From: Kibdelosporangium aridum
GTDB lineage: Bacteria; Actinomycetota; Actinomycetes; Mycobacteriales; Pseudonocardiaceae
Assembly (NCBI RefSeq): GCF_900176515.1
Contig: NZ_FWXV01000002.1
Span: 1,302,001-1,366,000 of the forward strand
Reading direction: 5' to 3'
DNA: 64,000 nucleotides
The notes under the pieces were generated by a model. The model did no database searches, was not told the origin of the DNA, and saw only the letters and a list, made by a program, of their open reading frames with translations. Shown here piece after piece: positions 7,860 through 14,831 of the stretch. Both the position numbers and the translations under genes were made by a program. How positions within the stretch are numbered: the first letter of the stretch is position 1; each line of letters begins with the position of its first letter.

Positions 7860-8639
7860 ATGAGCACCATGCCTGTGCTGTACCTCAGTCACGGCGCGCC
7901 GCCGCTCGCCGACGACCCGCTCTGGACTCGGCAGCTGGCGACGTGGTCGCGTGACGTACCGCAGCCGACCGCGATCCTGGTTGTGTCGGCGCACTGGGAA
8001 GAGGCGCCGCTGACCATCGGCGCGACCACGACGCAGCCGCTGGTCTACGACTTCTGGGGCTTCCCCGAACGCTATTACCAGGTCAAGTACGCCGCACCGG
8101 GTGCTCCGGAACTCGCCGCGAAGGTCCGCAAACTCGTCCAGTCGCCGCAGACCCCGGTGGCCGACGAGCCGTTGCGCGGGCTGGATCACGGCGCGTACGT
8201 GCCATTGGTCGAGATGTACCCGGACGCGAACATCCCGGTTCTGCAGATCTCGATGCCGACCCTCGACCCGACCGGCCTGCTCGAACTTGGCCGGAAACTC
8301 GCCCCGCTGCGGGACGAAGGCGTGCTGATCATCGGCAGCGGTTTCTTCACCCACAACCTCAGTGGCCTGAACATGTCCGCGGGTACCGACATCACCCCGC
8401 CGCAGTGGTCGAGCGAGTTCGACGAGTGGGGCAAAGAAGTACTGACCGAGCGGGACTTCGACGCGTTGCTGGACTTCAGCCACAAGGCCCCCGCGGCCCG
8501 GCTCGCCCACCCGAGGACCGAGCACTTCGCGCCGTTGTTCGTGTCGCTCGGCGCGAGCATCGACACCAACGAGCACGCCGACACCGTGATCGACGGCTAC
8601 TGGTACGGCCTGGCGAAGCGGTCGCTGCAATTCGACTGA
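7860..8639 (+). CDS. LigB-type extradiol dioxygenase (DODA family)
   Basis: A 259-aa class III extradiol ring-cleavage dioxygenase family protein, close to the 4,5-DOPA dioxygenase/YgiD group. Conserved metal or catalytic His positions are visible in YLSHGAPPL, VVSAHWEE, LDHGAYVPL and SGFFTHNLS. These enzymes use a non-haem metal to open catechol rings; the natural substrate is unclear. The ATG at 7860 was chosen because AGGAG (7849-7853) abuts the ATG at 7854 but is 6 nt from 7860. It lies downstream of a MarR gene and an operator. Confidence 0.9.
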   Translation: MSTMPVLYLSHGAPPLADDPLWTRQLATWSRDVPQPTAILVVSAHWEEAPLTIGATTTQPLVYDFWGFPERYYQVKYAAPGAPELAAKVRKLVQSPQTPVADEPLRGLDHGAYVPLVEMYPDANIPVLQISMPTLDPTGLLELGRKLAPLRDEGVLIIGSGFFTHNLSGLNMSAGTDITPPQWSSEFDEWGKEVLTERDFDALLDFSHKAPAARLAHPRTEHFAPLFVSLGASIDTNEHADTVIDGYWYGLAKRSLQFD

Positions 8640-8702
8640 GCAAATCAGACTCACCGGCCAGGGTCCTTGAGTGTCCTACTTAGACAATGGAGACTCGGGG
8701 AC

Positions 8703-9092
8703 GTGCTCGCGCCGGAACTCACCCACGGAGTGTTGCGCGGCAAGGGCTTGCTTGATCCCCGGACCGGGCTGCCCGGCCGCGAACTGCTGATCGACCGCCT
8801 TGGCCTCGCCCTCACCCGCGTCAAAACCCACGGCACCTTGGTAAGCCTCGTGCTCGTCCCCGGGGACGCCGAGACCGCCGTGCTGTTGCGCGAAACCATG
8901 CGCGAGGACCACACGGTGGCCAGATACGAACCCGATCTCGTCGCGATCGTGGCCGAACACCCCAACGGTGACGCCCGGCCGATCGTCGAACGGGTCCGGA
9001 CCGTCACCACCGCCAGAACCGGTTGGTACACAAGCGATGGCACCGCTCGCGTACACGAAGTCCTGTTCCGTGCCGAAGCTAGCTTGATCTGA
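8703..9092 (+). CDS. Small degenerate GGDEF-like domain protein
   Basis: A 129-aa protein with the framework of a diguanylate cyclase domain but no active site. DPRTGLPGR (18-26) matches the D-x-LTGLPNR start, and RELLIDRLGLALTR matches the first helix. TLVSLVLVPGD matches the first core strand, and LFRAEASL (121-128) matches the terminal rRADxALY. The GG(D/E)EF position reads RYEPDL (74-79), so catalysis is not expected. There is no membrane or sensor domain. The GTG at 8703 (GGAG 10 nt upstream) is preferred, with TTG at 8667 as an alternative. The family call is inferred from motif order. Confidence 0.6.
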   Translation: MLAPELTHGVLRGKGLLDPRTGLPGRELLIDRLGLALTRVKTHGTLVSLVLVPGDAETAVLLRETMREDHTVARYEPDLVAIVAEHPNGDARPIVERVRTVTTARTGWYTSDGTARVHEVLFRAEASLI

Positions 9093-9101
9093 ACAGCAGA
9101 A

Positions 9102-9133
9102 CGGGCCCGAGAGCTTCGTTGCTCTCGAGCCCG
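9102..9133. terminator. Stem-loop terminator between convergent genes
   Basis: An inverted repeat with 13-bp arms (one mismatch) and a 6-nt loop, lying between the convergent GGDEF-like gene and the 266-aa secreted protein gene. There is no clear T-tract, as is common for actinobacterial terminators. It could serve both directions. Confidence 0.7.
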
Positions 9134-9163
9134 CTCAGGGAACCGACTGATCAGATCAGATGA

Positions 9164-9964
9164 TCAGACCGCCGGCAGCTCGGGCAGCTCCGCGGGCAGG
9201 TCCACGTCGCCGGTGACGTCGTGGATGCTCGGGGCCTCGGGCAGGTCGACGCCGGACACGACGGGCAGCTGCTGGGGCAGGCCCACGCTCTGCATGCCCG
9301 GGGTCTGCGGCGAGGTGGCGGGCAGCTTCACGGCGTCCGGTGCGGTGGACAGGTTGGGCACCTCCGGGGCGGGCACGCCCTGCACGTCCACACCGTCGGT
9401 GTTCGGAACCAGCTTCTGGGCGATGCCGTTGTGGTCGACCTGCGCGACCAGCGGCAGCCGCTCGGTGTCGGGCACGTCCACGACCGGCGCGTCCAGGATC
9501 TCGTTGGTCTCGGTCGGCAGCTGCGGCACGGCAGGCAGTGCCGACGGGTCGAGGCCGATCGGCAGGTCGCTCGGCGCGCCCAGGTCCTCGGTGGGCAGGC
9601 CGTCGGTCGGCACGAGGCCCTCGGCCTCGGGCAGCTCGGCGAACTCCGAGAAGCCGTCCAGGTCGGTCAGGCCCTGGGTCAGGTCCTGCATGGCGACCAG
9701 CTCGGTCAGCTCGCCGAAGCTGGCCAGGTCACCGGTGGGCAGGTCGCTGCGCTGCTCGCCGGGCAGCGTGGGGAGGGTCGGCATGGTCGGCGTGACGGCG
9801 AGGCCCTCGCCGAAGCCCTGGCCAACGTTGGTCAGCGCGCCCAGGCCGGACAGCGGGAGCTCGGGAACGGTGGGCACCGTCGCGGACGCCTGGAACAGAC
9901 CGAAACCGAGAGCACAGGCTGCGGTCGCGGTGACGAGGACGCCGCGACGGATGGTCTTACGCAC
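9164..9964 (-). CDS. Secreted Pro/Leu-rich low-complexity protein
   Basis: A 266-aa exported protein. It has a basic N-terminus MRKTIRRG, a hydrophobic segment VLVTATAACALGFGLF and a likely signal peptidase site after QASA (about residue 28). The mature part is rich in Leu-Pro, Asp and Glu, has no Cys, and has repeated (L/V)P spacing but no recognised fold. Its C-terminal TPGM...LPEAPSIHDVTGDVDLP resembles the tail repeats of the neighbouring 1232-aa protein (ETPGMSDVDVAGLP, PSIQDVTSGK). The two are probably paralogous surface components. Function unknown. Confidence 0.8.
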   Translation of the reverse strand: MRKTIRRGVLVTATAACALGFGLFQASATVPTVPELPLSGLGALTNVGQGFGEGLAVTPTMPTLPTLPGEQRSDLPTGDLASFGELTELVAMQDLTQGLTDLDGFSEFAELPEAEGLVPTDGLPTEDLGAPSDLPIGLDPSALPAVPQLPTETNEILDAPVVDVPDTERLPLVAQVDHNGIAQKLVPNTDGVDVQGVPAPEVPNLSTAPDAVKLPATSPQTPGMQSVGLPQQLPVVSGVDLPEAPSIHDVTGDVDLPAELPELPAV

Positions 9965-10043
9965 GAAAATCTCCTTGTAGAAAACGGGTGAGGATGAAGG
10001 GATCGGGGGTGGCCGGGACTCGGGTGAGCCCCGGCCACGAAGG

Positions 10044-13000
10044 TCACTGCAGCTTCGGCAGCGACGGCTGGACCGGCAGCAACTTGGCCGCGTTCATCAC
10101 CGGCAGCGTCTGGGTGATGTCGTTGGACAGCACCTTGCCGCTGGTGACGTCCTGAACCGACGGGGCCTCAACGCCGTTGACGTTGGTGCCGCCCAGGTTC
10201 GGGACCACGTTGATGCCAGGGGCCGCCAGGCCGTTCGGCAGTCCTGCGACGTCCACATCGGACATTCCAGGGGTTTCGACCGGCAGGTCCGAGCGGGTCT
10301 GGCCGATCGGCAGCGAAGGCTGCACCGGCAGCAGCTCGGTGGCCTTCAGTGCCGGCAACGTCTGGGTGACGTCGTTGGACAGCACCTTGCCGCTGGTCAC
10401 GTCCTGGATGGAGGGCAGCTCGACGCCGTTGACGTTGGTGCCACCCAGGTTCGGGACGAAGTTGATGTTCGGCAACGCAGCGCCGTTCGGCAGCCCAGCG
10501 ACGTCCACATCGGACATCCCCGGGGTTTCGACCGGCAGGTCGGCACGGGACTGCTGGTGCGGGAACACGCCCCGCTTGGGCAGCCGCGGCAGCTTGTGCG
10601 CGGCCAAGCCGCCGCCACCACCGATGGGCAGGTCGATGATCGGCGCGGTGTCATCGACCTTGACCAAGGTGTTGTTCGTGCCCTGCGCGATGGCGTGCGC
10701 CACCACCGGGATCGGGATGTCGAAGACCTGAACGACAGCACCGAGCGGCACGACCTTCTGGATGCCGGACAGCGTGTGCATCGGGCCTTCGGTGGTGTAC
10801 TCACCACCCACGAGCGCGGTGGTGTTGTTCTCCGCGATGCCGATGGCGTGTCCGCCAACGGACGCGGCGTTGCCGAACACCTGCGCGACCGCCGCGACTG
10901 GAACGGCGAACAGGTTGCCCGACAGCGAGCCGAACTCGCCGCTGGTCTCACCGTCGCCACCAGCCAGGACGGTGGTGTCGTTCTGCGCGTAGCCCACGGC
11001 GTTACCCACGACCGAAGCCGCGTTGCCGAAGACCTGAGCGATGCCGGCAGCTGGCACGGTCGCCAGGTTGCCGGACAGGTTGCCGCCCTTGCCGGAGGTG
11101 GTGTCGTCGCCACCGGTGACGGCGGTGGTCTCGTTCGGCCCCACGCCGACGGCGGTTCCGCCGGCAGAGGCCGCGTTGCCGAAGACCTGTGCGATCGCGG
11201 CGACCGGCACGTCGGCCAGGTTGCCGGAGATCGAACCACGGTCGCCGCTGGTGGTGATGTCACCGCCGTTGGTCACCATGGTGTCGTTGTTGCCCGTGCC
11301 GTTCACCACGCCAGCCAACGCGGCCGCGTTGCCGAAGACCTGCGCGATCGGCAGCGGTTGGACCGAGGCCACGTTGCCCGAGATCGAGCCGTCGTTGCCG
11401 TTGGTCAGGACGTCGCCGCCGGAGCTCGCGTCGGTGGTGTTGTCGGCGGAGCCGTTCACCAGCGAAGCGATGCCAGCCGCGTCACCGAAGACCTGGGCGA
11501 CACCGGCACCTGGCACGGAGGCCACGTTGCCGTTGATCGTGCCGGCCTTGCCGTCGGTGGTGATGTCGCCGCCCGCGGTGGACGAGGTGTCACCCTCGAC
11601 CCACGCGGTCGCCTTGCCCAGCACGCCCGCGGCCGAGCCGAAGACCTGCGAGGGCAGGGCCACCGGAACGGCTGCGACGTTGCCGGACCCGGCGCCGCCG
11701 GTGCCCTTGGCGATGACCGGGCCACCGGCCTTGACCGTGGTCTGCTTGATCGCGGTGGCCTTGGAGATGCCGCCCGCGGCGGCGGAGTTGCCGAACACCT
11801 GCACCGGGCCGGCCAGGTCGGCGACCGCTGCGTTCGACGCCAGCACACCGGCGTCGTCATTGGTGTTGGTCGGGCCACCGACGGTGGTGACCTTGTTCTC
11901 GTCGACCTTGCTGTTGGTCAGGCCGCCGAGGTTGGCGTTGTTGCTGAACACCTCGCCGGGCAGGCCGGCAGTCGGGGTCACGGCGTTGCCGCCACCCGCG
12001 CTGTCGTTGCCCGTCGTGCCGGTGTAGCCACCGGCCTTGGTGATCACGTCGTTGCAGACGTCGGCGTTGCCACGGCCGAGGACGGCCGCGGTGTTGCCGA
12101 TGACCTGCGCGGGCCCGCCGACCGACGGACGCACAGCGCTGGCGCCGAGCACCGAGTTGTCGCCGTGCACAACCGAGTCGCCACCGGCAGTGGAGACCTT
12201 GTGCTCACCGACGAGTGCCTCGGCCTGGCCGCCGGCTGCGGCCGCGAGACCGAACACCTCGGCAGGCAGTGCCACGGCGGCGCTGCCCACGGTGCCGGAG
12301 GCGACGCTGTTGTCCGCGTTGGACGAGGCGTGCCCACCAGCCTTGGTCAGGGAGTCGTTGAGCGAGTCGACCTTGGCGATGCCGAGTGCGGCAATGGCGT
12401 TGCCGAACACCTCGACCGGACCGGCGACCGCGGGGTCGGCGATGGTTCCGGCCAGCACGGCGTCCTTGCCGCTGGTGACGGTGTTGCCACCGGCCTTCGA
12501 CACGTCGCTGTTGCTGTGGTGGACCTTGGTCAGTCCGCCACCGGCGATCGAGTTGGCGAAGACCTGGATCGGCGACGCGACCGACGGGGTCAGCGCGGTG
12601 CCGCCACCGGCGGACTTGTCGCCGTTGGTGCTGGTCGAGCCGCCGGCCAAGGTGACGGTGTCGGTGTCGCCGAGGCAGTCCGCGGTACCCAACAGGGTTC
12701 CGGCGTTGCACGTGACGTCGGCGGTCCCGGCGATCGCGGGCTCGGCGACAGTGCCGGACAGCACCGACTCCTTGCCGCTGGTCGCGATGTAGTCGACCGC
12801 GTTCTTGCTCAGTGCCTGACCAGCGGTCGCGGCAATGGTGTTCTTCTCGTCGACCCAGCTCTTGCCGCCAGCCGAGGCCGCGTTGCCGTGCACGCCAACG
12901 GGAAGCGCGACCGGCACGCCAATGCCGGTGCCACCGACCACGGCGTTGTCACCGTTGGTCTTGATGGTGCCCGGGGCGTGCGCTTCGTCGTCCATTTCGG

Positions 13001-13742
13001 TGACGGCCTTGGCGATGCCGCCGACTGCCAACGCGTTCGCGGTCACACCGACTGGCGTGGCGTACTGCTGAGAAACGACATTGCCACCCAGCACACTGTT
13101 GGCGCCGTTGGTGACGATGTTGCCACCGGAGATGGTGGTGTTCTCGGACACGAAGTGCGTGGTCGCCTTACCGAAGAAGGCAACGGCGTTGCCGCTCACC
13201 CGGACGGGCATCGCCCAGTCGAGGTTGACCACGTTCCCGGCCAGAACGCTGTCCGAGCCGTCAGTCCACACCGGACTGAAGTGGGTGTCGTTCTGGCTGG
13301 AGGTGGAGTTCACGTGGGCGTCACCGCCAGCGGCGAACGCGTTGCCCTTGAACTCGACCGGCATGATGATGTGCGAGGTGGCCACGTTGCCGTGAAACGC
13401 TTCGGCAGCCTTCGGCGTGAACCGCTCGGCGCCAGGCAGTTTGCCTGCGGCGGCCTTCGCCTTGTCGACAACGGGCGCGGCCTTGGCGACCGGCAGGCCC
13501 TTCGTCACCGAACCCGTGCTCACGACAACGTCGCGGTTCACGGTCGGGAGGTCTTTCTGTCCGTACGGGGTGCCGATCGCGTTGTCCTGCACCCGTACTG
13601 GGATCTTCACCTGCGGGTCGAGCGGCGAAGCCGGCCGATCCGGGTTGACGTTCTCATTGGCAGAAGCGATGCCTGTACCGAGCATCAGCAAACCACCGGT
13701 GATCAGCGCGGTCTGAAGACCACGCCGCGCCCAGGTTTGCAT
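10044..13742 (-). CDS. Giant exported protein with 18 chaplin-like repeats
   Basis: 1232 aa. The signal peptide is about residues 1-28 (GLQTALITGGLLMLGTGIASA). A spacer follows to about residue 118. Residues 119-1044 hold 18 repeats of about 51 residues with consensus (S/A)GN-x3-VP-x3-P-x-QVFGN(A/S)A-x3-G, followed by a polar Gly/Asn/Asp/Thr-rich linker. The hydrophobic half matches the remembered chaplin pattern SGNxVxVPVxVPVxVCGNxxxxxG, except that Cys is usually Phe; Cys occurs only in repeats 5 and 9. The C-terminal 187 residues contain an 84-aa tandem duplication (DLPVETPGMSDVDVAGLP). There is no LPxTG anchor. Chaplins assemble amyloid-like films on aerial hyphae; a similar surface role here is inference. 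Co-oriented with two other exported-protein genes. Confidence 0.85.
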   Translation of the reverse strand: MQTWARRGLQTALITGGLLMLGTGIASANENVNPDRPASPLDPQVKIPVRVQDNAIGTPYGQKDLPTVNRDVVVSTGSVTKGLPVAKAAPVVDKAKAAAGKLPGAERFTPKAAEAFHGNVATSHIIMPVEFKGNAFAAGGDAHVNSTSSQNDTHFSPVWTDGSDSVLAGNVVNLDWAMPVRVSGNAVAFFGKATTHFVSENTTISGGNIVTNGANSVLGGNVVSQQYATPVGVTANALAVGGIAKAVTEMDDEAHAPGTIKTNGDNAVVGGTGIGVPVALPVGVHGNAASAGGKSWVDEKNTIAATAGQALSKNAVDYIATSGKESVLSGTVAEPAIAGTADVTCNAGTLLGTADCLGDTDTVTLAGGSTSTNGDKSAGGGTALTPSVASPIQVFANSIAGGGLTKVHHSNSDVSKAGGNTVTSGKDAVLAGTIADPAVAGPVEVFGNAIAALGIAKVDSLNDSLTKAGGHASSNADNSVASGTVGSAAVALPAEVFGLAAAAGGQAEALVGEHKVSTAGGDSVVHGDNSVLGASAVRPSVGGPAQVIGNTAAVLGRGNADVCNDVITKAGGYTGTTGNDSAGGGNAVTPTAGLPGEVFSNNANLGGLTNSKVDENKVTTVGGPTNTNDDAGVLASNAAVADLAGPVQVFGNSAAAGGISKATAIKQTTVKAGGPVIAKGTGGAGSGNVAAVPVALPSQVFGSAAGVLGKATAWVEGDTSSTAGGDITTDGKAGTINGNVASVPGAGVAQVFGDAAGIASLVNGSADNTTDASSGGDVLTNGNDGSISGNVASVQPLPIAQVFGNAAALAGVVNGTGNNDTMVTNGGDITTSGDRGSISGNLADVPVAAIAQVFGNAASAGGTAVGVGPNETTAVTGGDDTTSGKGGNLSGNLATVPAAGIAQVFGNAASVVGNAVGYAQNDTTVLAGGDGETSGEFGSLSGNLFAVPVAAVAQVFGNAASVGGHAIGIAENNTTALVGGEYTTEGPMHTLSGIQKVVPLGAVVQVFDIPIPVVAHAIAQGTNNTLVKVDDTAPIIDLPIGGGGGLAAHKLPRLPKRGVFPHQQSRADLPVETPGMSDVDVAGLPNGAALPNINFVPNLGGTNVNGVELPSIQDVTSGKVLSNDVTQTLPALKATELLPVQPSLPIGQTRSDLPVETPGMSDVDVAGLPNGLAAPGINVVPNLGGTNVNGVEAPSVQDVTSGKVLSNDITQTLPVMNAAKLLPVQPSLPKLQ
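10059..10550 (-). repeat. Two-copy 252-bp direct repeat (84-aa tail duplication)
   Basis: Residues about 1065-1144 and 1149-1228 are near-identical copies. Both contain DLPVETPGMSDVDVAGLPNG, VPNLGGTNVNGVE, DVTSGKVLSND and TQTLP. The DNA copies are offset by 252 bp. Confidence 0.9.
10611..13388 (-). repeat. 18 tandem ~153-bp coding repeats (51-aa units)
   Basis: In-frame tandem repeats encoding the chaplin-like units of the 1232-aa protein. Units are divergent in sequence but constant in length (about 51 codons). Unit 4 is longer (about 59). The last six are the most alike (AQVFGNAAS), suggesting more recent duplication at the 3' end. Confidence 0.85.
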
Positions 13743-13909
13743 CGGGGTGTCTCTCCTTTTCCTTGTTCTGTGGCAAGGGTTTGGGGGACGGGTGGTCGGA
13801 CGTCAGAAGGCGTCAGGGCATAGCGACCACCCGGGTCTTTGGGGGTGGAACGCGCGGCCGGACACACGAACAGGCACACGGGCGCTGTCGAGGGCCGCGC
13901 GTGCGCTAG

Positions 13910-14683
13910 TCAGTCAGGGGTGACGCCGGGCTGCTCACCAGCAGCCGGGGAAACGTGCTGCGAGATCAGGCGCAGCGCCTTGGAGGTGGCGAACTCGGAA
14001 CCCGAGAACGGCCAGCCGTGCGCCGCCGCGACACCGAAGTCGTCGTTCGATCCACCGTTGCCGCAGGAGCTGCAGGCGCCAGTGGGCGCGACAGGTCCAG
14101 GCAACGGCATCGGCAGCGGAAGGTGGGGGAGGGCGGGGAGTTCCGGTGCCGTGTCGCCGACCGGCGGGGCATGCCGGGGCGACTCGGCAACGGATGCACG
14201 ACGCACGTCGTGCGCCGCCACTCGCTGCGGCACGGCGGAGGCGACCGGAGCGAGCTGGGGGGTGGCGGCAACGGGGTTGATCACGGGCGACGTGTCGCCT
14301 TCACCGAAGGTCAGCAGACGGGCCTTGGCCGGCGTCGAGCCGGAGCCGAGGTCGGTACCGGGCGCGGGCAGGCTCAGGTGCTCCGCGACCTTCTCGACCG
14401 TGTTCTGCACCTGACGGCCGACCTCGTCCAGTCCAGCTGGCGGTTCGGTCGGCTCGGGCAGGACCGCGTCAACGAATTCCTTGACGTGGTTGGCATCCGG
14501 TTCGACCGGTGCCGCCGCGGTGAAGGCGTCTACGACTGGCTTGAGGGCGTCCTGTCCGGACGTCTCGGCCGACGCGGTCGCCGTGGAAAGCAGCCAGACC
14601 GCGGCGGCACCACCGACGAGGACGGCGGCACGCGAGAGGATGCGCCGCACTCGAGCGGCCCTCTCAGTCCTTGCCTTGTCCAC
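13910..14683 (-). CDS. Exported Ala/Pro-rich protein with C-terminal CxxC
   Basis: A 257-aa protein. It starts at GTG with VDKARTERAARVRRILSR, a basic stretch, then VLVGGAAAVWLLSTATASA, a signal peptide or membrane anchor. The mature region is low-complexity Ala/Pro/Val. It ends in PGPVAPTGACSSCGNGG followed by a better-conserved-looking NDDFGVAAAHGWPFSGSEF segment. I do not recognise a family. The GTG at 14683 was chosen over ATG 14773 because the signal sequence lies right after it; the ribosome-binding site is weak (GACAGG). It is first of the three surface genes on this strand and lies 167 bp before the repeat-protein gene. Confidence 0.72.
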   Translation of the reverse strand: MDKARTERAARVRRILSRAAVLVGGAAAVWLLSTATASAETSGQDALKPVVDAFTAAAPVEPDANHVKEFVDAVLPEPTEPPAGLDEVGRQVQNTVEKVAEHLSLPAPGTDLGSGSTPAKARLLTFGEGDTSPVINPVAATPQLAPVASAVPQRVAAHDVRRASVAESPRHAPPVGDTAPELPALPHLPLPMPLPGPVAPTGACSSCGNGGSNDDFGVAAAHGWPFSGSEFATSKALRLISQHVSPAAGEQPGVTPD

Positions 14684-14831
14684 GGTTGGATGCCTGTCTT
14701 CCGGTCTGGCGAATGGTGAGCGCAACCCGGTATCGGATGGATCACGTCCGGGGTGCGACCGCAAGACTGCCAAACGTGACCCGCGTGGCGCACGCTCGAC
14801 ACGACCAGTCCGCCCGATCGTGTGAACCTGC

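Noticed and set aside
10557..13823. 1088-codon plus-strand open frame opposite the chaplin-like repeat gene
   Set aside because: Composition is His/Arg/Gly-rich as in antisense shadows of GC-rich genes; it has no domain and overlaps a signal-peptide-bearing repeat gene completely.
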